From the NCBI RefSeq assembly GCF_012843905.1, contig NZ_JABAGC010000021.1:1-53105 (forward strand): a stretch of 53,105 nucleotides of DNA, read 5' to 3'. The notes beneath the pieces are model-generated. The model was not told the DNA's origin. It saw only the letters and a list, made by a program, of their open reading frames with translations, and ran no database searches. Position numbers and translations under genes: made by a program. Numbering within the stretch: the stretch's first letter is position 1; each line of letters begins with the position of its first letter. The stretch comes from Clostridium sp. SM-530-WT-3G (GTDB taxonomy: Bacteria; Bacillota; Clostridia; Clostridiales; Clostridiaceae). Shown here one piece after another: positions 45,011 to 52,879 of this stretch.

Positions 45011-45901
45011 ATGGGATTGAGTTATATAATTTTGTGTAATACAGGTTCTGACAGTCTTAGTAGAATTAATACCTATGATCAAAAGGTGGAAAATCTTTAT
45101 TTATCTAATGGGGCTGAGCCATTTGGTCCCCATAGTCTAGCTTTATATGATAAAAATATCATTGTGGCAAATAATTACAATAACAGTATATCCTTAATTA
45201 ATTTATGGGATTTTAAAGAACTCAAAAATTTATATATAGGAGCTCATCCTAATGACATTAGCATAATAAATAAAGTATTATATGTGACTTGTGGAGAGTC
45301 AGATTCTGTAATTGTATATAATTTAAACAATGAAAGGATTGATTTTGAGATACCTACAGGTAGATTTCCACATGATATTATATTATACAAAGAAAAAAAT
45401 ATGCTATTTGTAAGCAATATGGGTGATAATAGTATATCCATAATAGAGGCTAAAAAAAATGAAATAATTCAAAAAATAGAAGTAGAAAATACTCCGTTAA
45501 AAATTGCAGTTTCTAATAATAGACGTTATTTGTATGTATGTATGAGTTATCTTGGATATGACCAAAATGGCTATGTAGGAATTATATCTTTAGATAATCT
45601 TGAGCTTATTCAAAAAATAAAAGTTGGATATTCTCCAGTAGATTTATTTGAGGATAATGGATATTTGTATATATCTAATTTATGTAGTGGTTCTATAAGT
45701 ATATTGGACTTGAATAAGGGGAGAGAAATAAAGAAAATTCCTGTAGGAGGAATGCCAAGAGGTATACTTAAAATAAATGAAATCATATATTCTGGTGATT
45801 ATCAAAATGGAATTATAAATGTAATAAACCTTAAAGAAAAAGAAATAAAAGCCATAACAGTTGGAAAAGAACCAAATGCAATGACTTTTATTGAAAATTA
45901 A
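45011..45901 (+). CDS. YVTN/YncE-type beta-propeller protein
   Basis: A 296-residue protein composed of about seven blades with the repeated pattern VSNMGDNSISIIEAKKNEI, ISNLCSGSISILDLNKGRE, VANNYNNSISLINLWDFKE. Such propellers are ligand or protein scaffolds; no enzyme motif is seen. There is no signal peptide, so it is cytoplasmic or deposited in the spore coat, which cannot be decided. GGGGGG ends only 2 nt before ATG 45011 but 8 nt before TTG 45017, so the true start may be two codons later. The following minus-strand gene is convergent. Confidence 0.85.
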   Translation: MGLSYIILCNTGSDSLSRINTYDQKVENLYLSNGAEPFGPHSLALYDKNIIVANNYNNSISLINLWDFKELKNLYIGAHPNDISIINKVLYVTCGESDSVIVYNLNNERIDFEIPTGRFPHDIILYKEKNMLFVSNMGDNSISIIEAKKNEIIQKIEVENTPLKIAVSNNRRYLYVCMSYLGYDQNGYVGIISLDNLELIQKIKVGYSPVDLFEDNGYLYISNLCSGSISILDLNKGREIKKIPVGGMPRGILKINEIIYSGDYQNGIINVINLKEKEIKAITVGKEPNAMTFIEN

Positions 45902-45953
45902 TAATATAATACTATGCTTCTAGAAAAAAATAAACTAAAGCAATTTTTTGAGT

Positions 45954-46484
45954 TTAATTTTCGTCTATTAATATATTGATAACTTTATTATAAATATCTG
46001 AAGGATTGTTTTTCCATTTACTGCAGATAGAAGAAGCCTGCTTTGTTGAAGGAACAGAAAGCTTAAGTTCCATCAATAAGGTCTGATTTTCTACAGCTTT
46101 TAAATCTACTATAAAGCTGTCATTATCACCTAATGTATAGTCAGCATGAATAGTGAGTTCTTTTTTTATTGATTCGATTTTTTCTTTTATGTACTCGTCA
46201 ACAACTGATATTTTTGAAGGTGAAAGCCTGTCTTTGAACATAGAAAGTACATTTTCCCCTTGTTTTGTCAACATTAGTACTTTTTTATCATTAGCCTCAT
46301 GATATTCAACGAATTTTGAATCTTCTAATTCAGATAAGTACTGTTGAAAAGTGAAATAATTTATGAAATTGTTTTCTAAAATTATTTCTGTAAGCTGAGT
46401 GTTTGATATTGGATTTTTTATTGATTTTAAGACATATAGCATTAAAAGTTTATTTTCTGCTAATTCTGATGAATTTTCGTACAT
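45954..46484 (-). CDS. DUF4364 family protein
   Basis: A 176-residue protein of the DUF4364 family, common in clostridia. The N-terminal half is a winged-helix-like region (LAENKLLMLYVLKSIKNPISNTQL..., YLSELEDSKFVEYHE), and the C-terminal half is a beta-alpha domain (YTLGDNDSFIVDLKAVENQTLL). A transcriptional role is suggested by the fold but unproven. ATG 46484 is chosen because GGAGG is 5 nt upstream; the frame could start four codons earlier, overlapping that SD. Confidence 0.88.
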   Translation of the reverse strand: MYENSSELAENKLLMLYVLKSIKNPISNTQLTEIILENNFINYFTFQQYLSELEDSKFVEYHEANDKKVLMLTKQGENVLSMFKDRLSPSKISVVDEYIKEKIESIKKELTIHADYTLGDNDSFIVDLKAVENQTLLMELKLSVPSTKQASSICSKWKNNPSDIYNKVINILIDEN

Positions 46485-46681
46485 AATTACCTCCATGACT
46501 AATGAAACTCTTTTTTTATTATAGCATAAATTACTATTTAGTGAATATAGATAATAACAAAACGGGATATTAAAAATTAATTAGTTAACAATAATAAATT
46601 AATATTGATTAATTTATTAGAAATGTATATTTCATAAGGAAAATATATATTATATTATTAATAAATTTAGGAGGAAATAAT

Positions 46682-47446
46682 GTGAACTGGAAGATTAAGC
46701 GTATAGGAATCGATATAGTTATCATAATAATAATATCTCTTGTTTCAATGGGATTAACAAAGCCATCACAGGTTAATGCAGGAAATATTGAAGAAGAGAT
46801 TCCCATATATTGCGTAGATACAGAGTGTAAAGATATATGCCTCACTTTTGATGTGAATTGGGCTGAAAAAGATTATTTAGAAAGCATATTAAATATTTTA
46901 GATAAATATAATGCTAAAGGAACATTTTTTGTGATGGGAGGATTGGTGAATTATAGTGAAGATAACGTGAATAAATTAAAAGCAATAGATGAAAAAGGTC
47001 ATGAAATAGGGAATCATAGCTATATGCATCCTAATTTTACAAAAATAACTCAAGATAAAATGAGAGAAGAAGTTAAGAAAACAGATGATGTAATCGAAAA
47101 GTATATAGGGAAGAAATCTAAGGTTTTTAGATTTCCTAGTGGTGATTATAATAAAAGTTCATTTATGACAGTAAGAGGTATGGGATATAGTATAATTCAG
47201 TGGAGTTCAGATTCTGTAGATTGGAAAGAACTTGGAGCTAAAACAGAGTATGACAGAATTATGAAAGGTATAAAGCCTGGAGCAATTTTATTATTTCATA
47301 ACAATGCTAAATATACACCAGGAAATTTAGAAAAAATTATACCTGAACTTCAAAGTCAGGGCTATACATTTAAAACAGTCAGTGAAGTTATATATTTTGA
47401 TAGGTATAAGGTGGATAAAGATGGAATTCAACATAAAAATAATTAA
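46682..47446 (+). CDS. PdaB-like polysaccharide deacetylase
   Basis: A 254-residue exported NodB-fold deacetylase. An N-terminal signal anchor (IDIVIIIIISLVSMGL) leads into the domain. Motifs: LTFDVNWAEKD (the catalytic aspartate region, as in PdaB where TFDxxW replaces TFDDG), HEIGNHSYMHPN (metal histidines), RFPSGDYN, SSDSVDW and ILLFHN. PdaB is needed for spore stability/cortex upkeep in Bacillus, so a sporulation role is likely. GTG start with AGGAGG 7 nt upstream; an overlapping ATG at 46680 is followed at once by TGA. Confidence 0.9.
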   Translation: MNWKIKRIGIDIVIIIIISLVSMGLTKPSQVNAGNIEEEIPIYCVDTECKDICLTFDVNWAEKDYLESILNILDKYNAKGTFFVMGGLVNYSEDNVNKLKAIDEKGHEIGNHSYMHPNFTKITQDKMREEVKKTDDVIEKYIGKKSKVFRFPSGDYNKSSFMTVRGMGYSIIQWSSDSVDWKELGAKTEYDRIMKGIKPGAILLFHNNAKYTPGNLEKIIPELQSQGYTFKTVSEVIYFDRYKVDKDGIQHKNN

Positions 47447-47484
47447 ATTTATTGAAAGTAACCTAGTATTTGTATTATAATGGT

Positions 47485-47520
47485 AATATATGCTAGTGGG
47501 AGCATATATTTTATTATTTT
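47485..47520 (+). terminator. Terminator of the PdaB-like gene
   Basis: AATATATGCT (47485-47494) pairs perfectly with AGCATATATT (47501-47510), loop AGTGGG, followed by TTATTATTTT. Confidence 0.8.
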
Positions 47521-47551
47521 AAAATAATTTCCGATGGAGAGAGGGATTACA

Positions 47552-48202
47552 ATGGATAATTTAATGCTAAATAACAAGATTTACCTAGAAGGTAAAGTAT
47601 CATCTGAATTGGAGTTTAGCCATGAAATGTATGGGGAAGGCTTTTATACTTTTAATTTAGACGTAATGAGATTAAGTGATTCAGTAGATACGCTTAATAT
47701 TACTGTTTCAGAAAGGCTATTAAGCAATATGAAGCTTGAGGTTGGATCAGAAGTAATTGTTGAAGGACAATTAAGATCTTACAATAAGTTTATTGATGGA
47801 TCTAATAAACTTATACTTACTGTTTTTGCTAGAAATATTGAACCATGCGTTGAAAGAAGCAAAAATCCAAATGAAATATTCTTGGATGGCTACATCTGTA
47901 AGGAGCCTATTTATAGAACAACTCCTTTTGGACGTGAAATTGCTGATGTATTACTTGCTGTTAATAGAGCATATAATAAATCAGATTACATTCCAACTAT
48001 TGCATGGGGAAGAAATTCAAGATTTTGCCAAACTTTAAATGTTGGAGACAACATTAAAGTATGGGGTAGACTTCAAAGTAGAGAATATCAAAAGAAGATA
48101 TCAGAAAATGAAGTCGTAAAGAAAGTTGCATATGAAGTGTCTATATCAAAGATGGAAAAATCACAAAAAGAGGAAGGTAATGGTGAAGAAGGAGCAGTAT
48201 AA
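47552..48202 (+). CDS. SSB-like protein with two OB folds
   Basis: A 216-residue protein made of two tandem single-stranded-DNA-binding-protein-like OB domains: about 5-103 (YLEGKVSSELEFSHEMYGEG..., VGSEVIVEGQLRSYNK) and 110-205 (FLDGYICKEPIYRTTPFGREIADVLLAVNR, IAWGRNSRFCQTLNVGDNIKVWGRLQS). The C-terminal tail is acidic but ends EEGAV rather than the DDDIPF-like tip that recruits partners in canonical SSB. A secondary DNA-binding role is likely. ATG 47552 is chosen over ATG 47534 because GAGAGGGA lies just before it. Confidence 0.8.
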   Translation: MDNLMLNNKIYLEGKVSSELEFSHEMYGEGFYTFNLDVMRLSDSVDTLNITVSERLLSNMKLEVGSEVIVEGQLRSYNKFIDGSNKLILTVFARNIEPCVERSKNPNEIFLDGYICKEPIYRTTPFGREIADVLLAVNRAYNKSDYIPTIAWGRNSRFCQTLNVGDNIKVWGRLQSREYQKKISENEVVKKVAYEVSISKMEKSQKEEGNGEEGAV

Positions 48203-48321
48203 TATTCTTTAAACGTTACTTAGATTAATTACAGTAAGAATGATAACTTTAAGAAAAGGCTATAATTATCATAATGGTCAATAATTAATCGTTAATAATA
48301 TATCTTTGAATATGAAAATCA

Positions 48322-48358
48322 AAAGGTTTCGCAATATTAATAATGCGAAACCTTTATT
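48322..48358. terminator. Bidirectional terminator before dapH
   Basis: AAAGGTTTCGCA (48322-48333) pairs perfectly with TGCGAAACCTTT (48344-48355). It ends dapH on the minus strand and may also stop plus-strand transcription from the SSB-like gene. The stretch 48203-48321 shows no other structure. Confidence 0.9.
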
Positions 48359-48367
48359 TCTTATAAA

Positions 48368-49078
48368 TTATTTTCTTAGATCATCTAAAAGCTGAGTCTT
48401 ATCTTTTGTCTTATCGTCAACTTCTTTGATTATTTTTGCTGGAGAACCAGCAACAACAACACCATCTGGAACATCTTGAGTTACTACAGAACCAGCTGCA
48501 ACAACAGCACCTTTTCCTACTTTAACTCCTTCAAGAATTACTGAATTAGCTCCAATAAGGGCATTATCACCTATTTGACATGGTTCTTTGCTTGGTGGTT
48601 CTAATACACCAGCAACAACAGCACCTGCACCTAAATGTACATTTTTACCAAGTTGTCCTCTTGCACCTACAACAGCATTCATATCAACCATAGTTCCATC
48701 GCCTATTTCAGCACCTATGTTGATTACTGCACCCATCATTACAACGGCATTTTTACCGATTTTAACTTTATCTCTTATGATTGCACCTGGTTCTATTCTA
48801 GCATCAACTTCTAATAAATCTAACATTGGAATAGCAGAATTTCTTCTGTCATTTTCAATTCTAAAATGTTTTATAAGATGTTTATTGTCTAAAACTATTT
48901 TAGTTATAGAATCAGATTCTCCCATTAATATGTAAAAACCATTAGTTCCGTACCATTCTACGTCGCTCATATCAGCGTTGCTTAAATCTCCGTTAATATA
49001 AACTTTAACAGGAGTAGATTTTTTTGATTCCTTAATAAATCTAGCGATTTCATAAGGATCTGTTAAATTATATGACAT
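48368..49078 (-). CDS. dapH: 2,3,4,5-tetrahydropyridine-2,6-dicarboxylate N-acetyltransferase
   Basis: A 236-residue left-handed beta-helix acetyltransferase that acetylates tetrahydrodipicolinate in the acetyl branch of diaminopimelate and lysine synthesis. The N-terminal helix [20 protein letters not shown] is followed by hexapeptide repeats (residues 85-210: [20 protein letters not shown] and similar). The length is that of DapH, and ATG 49078 has AAAGGGTG upstream; a further eight codons upstream lack an SD. It is divergent from a PatA-like aminotransferase, the next enzyme of the same branch. Also supplies dipicolinate-related precursors for spores, as general knowledge. Confidence 0.95.
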   Translation of the reverse strand: MSYNLTDPYEIARFIKESKKSTPVKVYINGDLSNADMSDVEWYGTNGFYILMGESDSITKIVLDNKHLIKHFRIENDRRNSAIPMLDLLEVDARIEPGAIIRDKVKIGKNAVVMMGAVINIGAEIGDGTMVDMNAVVGARGQLGKNVHLGAGAVVAGVLEPPSKEPCQIGDNALIGANSVILEGVKVGKGAVVAAGSVVTQDVPDGVVVAGSPAKIIKEVDDKTKDKTQLLDDLRK

Positions 49079-49286
49079 TAATATCACCCTTTCAATATTC
49101 ATTTTAGACTACTTAATTATAATAAAAAAATATAATAAATAAAAGAGAAAAAATCAAAAAATAGTATACATTAACCTAATGAATAAAACCATGTAAAAAA
49201 TTTTTATTAATTTACTAATATAAGTATGATATCATTGTATATAAATAATAATACCTTTATAAGAATATGAATTGGGGGTAATCTAG

Positions 49287-50426
49287 ATGAACAACAGATT
49301 AGAAAAAATACAGATTTCAGGTATAAGAAGATTTGCAGAAAAAGTAAAAAAAGTAGATGGGGCTGTTTCGCTTACTTTAGGACAGCCAGATTTTAATGTG
49401 CCAAAGGCTGTATCAGATAGTATGATAAGGGCAATAAATGAAGGTAAAACTACATATACTTCAAATGCTGGATTAGATGAATTAAGAGAAGAAATATGTA
49501 ATTATTTAAAGTCGTTTAATATAAATTATATAAAAGAAGAGATTTGTGTTACAGTTGGAGGAAGTGAAGGATTATATTCAGTGTTATTTGCACTTATGAA
49601 CGCTGGAGATAAAATACTTATACCTAGTCCCGCGTATCCAGCTTATGAAAATATATCAGTAATGATTGGTGCAGATGTAGTAAATTATGAATTGAATGAA
49701 GATTTTTCTTTAAATATAAATTCTATAAAAGAAAAACTTAAAAATGATGATATAAAATATTTAATGCTTTCATTTCCATCTAATCCTACTGGTGCAATAT
49801 TAAGTAGAAATCAAAGAGATGAACTTATAGAGATTATAAAAGAAAATAATATAGTAGTAATAACGGATGAAATGTATGCATCAATTATATTTGATGAATA
49901 TTATTCTGTAGCACAATGTGAAGAAATAAAGGATAAGGTTATTTATGTGAGTGGATTTTCTAAGATGTTTTCTATGACTGGTCTTAGAATAGGATATGTT
50001 GCATGTGTAGATAAATATATGAAAGAAATAATGAAGGTTCATCAATATGGAGTTTCTTGTGCTCCATCAATATCACAGTATGGTGCATTAAATGGACTTA
50101 AGAATTCAATGGATGATGTTGAAAAGATGAAAAAATCCTTTGAAAGAAGAAAAAATTATTGCATGGAAAGGCTTAGAAAGATGAATGTAGATGTGGCAGA
50201 ACCAAAAGGTGCATTTTATATATTTCCATCAATAAAGAAATTTAATATTTCATCAGAAGAATTTTGTGAAAGGTTACTAAATGAAGGAAAAGTAGCATTT
50301 GTACCAGGAAGTGCTTTTGGAAAACTTGGGGAGGGATACATGAGGATTTCATATTGTTATTCGGATGAAATATTAAAAGAAGCATTTGATAGATTTGAAG
50401 TATTTGTAAATAAAAATTTTATATAG
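49287..50426 (+). CDS. patA: PatA-like aminotransferase (probable N-acetyl-LL-diaminopimelate aminotransferase)
   Basis: A 379-residue fold-type I PLP aminotransferase. SLTLGQPDFNVP (near 30), the tyrosine/asparagine region FPSNPTGAI (near 165), PLP lysine K226 in SGFSKMFSMTGLRIGY, and the arginine in GEGYMRISYCYS are visible. ISGIRRF, VHQYGVSCAPSISQ and GAFYIFPSIKKF strongly resemble Bacillus PatA. Divergence from dapH, the preceding pathway enzyme, supports the acetyl-DAP assignment; a general aspartate aminotransferase is the alternative. GGGGGTAA precedes the ATG. Its terminator became the insertion site of a group II intron. Confidence 0.88.
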   Translation: MNNRLEKIQISGIRRFAEKVKKVDGAVSLTLGQPDFNVPKAVSDSMIRAINEGKTTYTSNAGLDELREEICNYLKSFNINYIKEEICVTVGGSEGLYSVLFALMNAGDKILIPSPAYPAYENISVMIGADVVNYELNEDFSLNINSIKEKLKNDDIKYLMLSFPSNPTGAILSRNQRDELIEIIKENNIVVITDEMYASIIFDEYYSVAQCEEIKDKVIYVSGFSKMFSMTGLRIGYVACVDKYMKEIMKVHQYGVSCAPSISQYGALNGLKNSMDDVEKMKKSFERRKNYCMERLRKMNVDVAEPKGAFYIFPSIKKFNISSEEFCERLLNEGKVAFVPGSAFGKLGEGYMRISYCYSDEILKEAFDRFEVFVNKNFI

Positions 50427-50447
50427 TATGAAATGAGATTTTTTTAC

Positions 50448-50482
50448 AAAGGATACAGATTAAGTTGGTCTGTATCTTTTTT
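50448..50482 (+). terminator. Terminator of patA
   Basis: A 9-bp stem, GGATACAGA (50451-50459) with TCTGTATCT (50469-50477; one G-U closing pair), followed by TTTTT. A group II intron begins 5 nt after the T-run. Confidence 0.9.
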
Positions 50483-50643
50483 ATTGGTGTGCCCAGCATG
50501 GGCACGTGCTAATCGGTGAAAGTACGTGTTCTTACCTGGGGAGGTCTGATAGATATGTACCAAATGAATAAAATTTCAAGGTTACAACCCACATAGTGAT
50601 ATGTGGCTGAACTATCAGAAGTCGGCAGATGTCATAGTAACTC

Positions 50644-50650
50644 CGCTAAT
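50644..50650 (+). repeat. Left target-site duplication of the IS21-like element
   Basis: CGCTAAT, repeated at 52830-52836. Six or seven bases depending on where the IS tip is drawn. Joining the flanks restores the hairpin CCGCTA-N7-TAGCGG of the intron. Confidence 0.8.
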
Positions 50651-50704
50651 ATTAATGTCAAGATTTTTTTGAACAATTGTGCTAATATTTTCATGTACAA
50701 TTGC

Positions 50705-51463
50705 TCAGTTATTTTTATCAGATATCTTAGAAAGTGCAGTCGCAGTTCTATAAGAGTTTCCTAAGATAGTTACAATAGTAGAATGATGAACGAGTCTATC
50801 TAAAATAGCACTTGCTAATAAATTATCCACAAATATTTGATTCCAGTCGGCTAAATGTATATTGCTAGTAACAATTGTACTTTTCTTTTCATAACGTCTA
50901 TCTATTAGCTGAAAAAACATTTTAGCTTCTTGCTCACCAATAGGAAGATAGCCTATTTCATCGATTATAAGAAGTTTATACTTACTGAAATGTTTTATCC
51001 TAGAATCTAGTTTATTCTCTAAATATGCCTTCTTTAGCTGTTCTATTAAATCTTGACACTTTATAAAATACGTGCTAACTCTTTTTTTGGCTGCTGCAAT
51101 TCCTATCGAAGTCGCAAGGTGGGTTTTACCCACGCCACTGTTTCCGATTAATATAATATTATTGTTATTTTCTAAAAATCTTAGACTTTCAAAATCTAAA
51201 AATTGTTGCTTATTTATTTTAGGCTGAAAGTCAAAATCAAAGTCTTTTAATTCCTTTAAGTGTGGAAATCCTGCCACTTTAACCATGGCATTCGCTGCGT
51301 TAAAATCCTTGACTTTAACTTCCTTAGTAGTTAATTCATATAAAGCGTCTACAACACTAATTTTATGATCATTTATTTTGTTAATATAATCATCTAAATG
51401 TAGACTAATTTGTGTTAGCTTAAGTTTATTCAAATTCTTTTGTAACTGTTGATAATTGTTCAT
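50705..51463 (-). CDS. istB: IS21-family ATP-binding helper protein IstB
   Basis: A 252-residue AAA+ ATPase of the DnaC/IstB group that remodels target DNA and stimulates the IstA transposase. Walker A GNSGVGKTHLATSIGIAAA is near residue 107, Walker B LLIIDEIGYLPI near 167, with sensor-like VTSNIHLADWNQIF. The first 38 nt overlap the end of istA, so the two are translationally coupled. GAGGAG lies 13 nt upstream of the ATG, at the end of istA. Confidence 0.95.
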   Translation of the reverse strand: MNNYQQLQKNLNKLKLTQISLHLDDYINKINDHKISVVDALYELTTKEVKVKDFNAANAMVKVAGFPHLKELKDFDFDFQPKINKQQFLDFESLRFLENNNNIILIGNSGVGKTHLATSIGIAAAKKRVSTYFIKCQDLIEQLKKAYLENKLDSRIKHFSKYKLLIIDEIGYLPIGEQEAKMFFQLIDRRYEKKSTIVTSNIHLADWNQIFVDNLLASAILDRLVHHSTIVTILGNSYRTATALSKISDKNN

Positions 51464-52748
51464 TGAATTTTCTCATCTCCTCTAAATGTTTAGCTGCATA
51501 GTCTTTTAATTCTTCATCTGATGAGTTTTTAAAAGTTAATCCTAGCATTTCTAAATGATGATTTTCATGATAATTTAGTTTTTTATGCGAAATTGTGTGT
51601 AAAGTTATTAATTTATGAGCATAATAAACATATAGATTATTATCTATAACTTTTACAACAATATTTTTATCAATGAAATCTTTAGGAACGGAATATAGAT
51701 TTCCCTTATATTTAAATAAGGCATTTGAATTAACTTTGGTTGATATTGTTGTGTTTTTGTAAGAAGAGCATATTTTACTATTTGGTAAAGGTAAAAGATG
51801 TTCTTTTTCCTTTTTAAATACCAATATAGGAGGGACTCCTGTCGCTTGACATATCCTTGAATTAGCTTCATTTGTTATAATTCTCATTTTTTCATATAAT
51901 TCTTCTTCATCAGCCAAAAGACCATTATAGGTCATTATTTCATCTATAATTCTCATTGGGTTTTCAACTTTAGCCTTGGTATTTGGTCTTGCTCTAACGC
52001 AAGGAACGATATTAAAACCAAAATCATCAGCCAACTGTTGAAACTTAGGATTAATTTTTCCGTCCGAACGTTCAGTTCTAGCTTTATCCATCATAGTTGA
52101 AGCATTATCTATAATTATTTCATTAGGAACTCCTCCGAGTTCTTCGAAGGCATTTACTAAGAAATCAAATAAATATGCTTGAGATGTTGAAGGACAAACT
52201 GCCCAGTATTTAAATCTGGAAGCAGATAAAACTAAGCTTCCTACATTAAAGATAAATTTTTCACCATTTTTGAATGTAAAGTTAAGTTTTTCTTTCCAAT
52301 CAAATTGTGCTTGTTTTCCAAATGGTGTTTCAGATTTTACAGAATCCTTTTTAGTTTTAGGTTTAAAATATTCTGCAAATTCTTGATGTTTTAAAATATA
52401 ATAATTAAAATCGCTTCGAGAGCACTGTAACCCCTTTTCTCGAACCAAATATCTATATAGATGTGTTTTATAATAGAAGATTTGATCCGTCTCTGCTGAA
52501 AGCAGGTTCGAAATGATGTCATAAAAGTCATCTATCTTTGACTTTTTAGGTTTTCTTGTCTTGTTAATATTTCCATCATAGTACTTTTTAACTGTTCTTC
52601 TATCAACTCCTAATTGTCTTGCCATAGCACTAAAATTAGGTCTATCCAAATTATTTACCTCTATCATAATTTTAAGTTTAGGTAAGTCGTTTACTGCTTT
52701 AATATTTATTTCAGTATTAATAGTTGTCTTAAATAACATTTTCATCAC
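51426..52748 (-). CDS. istA: IS21-family transposase IstA
   Basis: A 440-residue transposase with an N-terminal helix-turn-helix (FSAMARQLGVDRRTVKKYYDG, residues 39-59) and a retroviral-integrase-type core: first aspartate in AQFDWKE, second in EIIIDNAST, glutamate in TKAKVENPMR. A C-terminal beta domain (ALFKYKGNLYSVPKDFIDKN) follows. GTG 52748, ATG 52745 and ATG 52739 are all possible starts; GGTGATG suits the last best. The frame is intact, and istB follows in overlap. Confidence 0.95.
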   Translation of the reverse strand: MMKMLFKTTINTEINIKAVNDLPKLKIMIEVNNLDRPNFSAMARQLGVDRRTVKKYYDGNINKTRKPKKSKIDDFYDIISNLLSAETDQIFYYKTHLYRYLVREKGLQCSRSDFNYYILKHQEFAEYFKPKTKKDSVKSETPFGKQAQFDWKEKLNFTFKNGEKFIFNVGSLVLSASRFKYWAVCPSTSQAYLFDFLVNAFEELGGVPNEIIIDNASTMMDKARTERSDGKINPKFQQLADDFGFNIVPCVRARPNTKAKVENPMRIIDEIMTYNGLLADEEELYEKMRIITNEANSRICQATGVPPILVFKKEKEHLLPLPNSKICSSYKNTTISTKVNSNALFKYKGNLYSVPKDFIDKNIVVKVIDNNLYVYYAHKLITLHTISHKKLNYHENHHLEMLGLTFKNSSDEELKDYAAKHLEEMRKFNEQLSTVTKEFE

Positions 52749-52829
52749 CGTTAATACTTTGGTAAATATTACTTTATACTATACATAAAAATATTAGCAA
52801 CTCTGTACATTGTTATCTTAGCATTTATA

Positions 52830-52836
52830 CGCTAAT
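52830..52836 (+). repeat. Right target-site duplication of the IS21-like element
   Basis: CGCTAAT, duplicate of 50644-50650. It continues directly into CGCGATAGCGG, the rest of the intron hairpin. Confidence 0.8.
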
Positions 52837-52879
52837 CGCGATAGCGGATGAAGGACTGAACGTTAGGAGGTTTACAACT

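Larger units (their letters stand above)
50651..52829 (-). mobile_element. IS21-family insertion sequence (istA/istB), about 2.18 kb
   Basis: Two minus-strand genes, istA then istB, lie between related ends. Left TGTCAAGAT (50656) and right, inverted, TGCTAAGAT (52823 inward) are each followed, after the same 16-nt interval, by GCTAATATTTT (50681-50691; inverse at 52788-52798). Such TG...CA ends with repeated sub-terminal motifs are typical of IS21. The 6-7 bp duplication CGCTAA(T) flanks it. Both genes have open frames, so the copy may be active. Confidence 0.92.

Noticed and set aside
47793..48038. 81-codon ORF inside the SSB-like gene
   Set aside because: Same-strand other-frame shadow without an SD; the long frame shows clear OB-fold patterns.
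48588..48935. Plus-strand ORF of 115 codons opposite dapH
   Set aside because: Its proline/threonine/isoleucine repeats are the antisense reading of the hexapeptide repeats of DapH.
50487..50700. A separate small RNA gene downstream of patA
   Set aside because: The conserved-looking sequence is better explained as the 5' part of a group II intron, given the GTGTG start and the reverse transcriptase further on.
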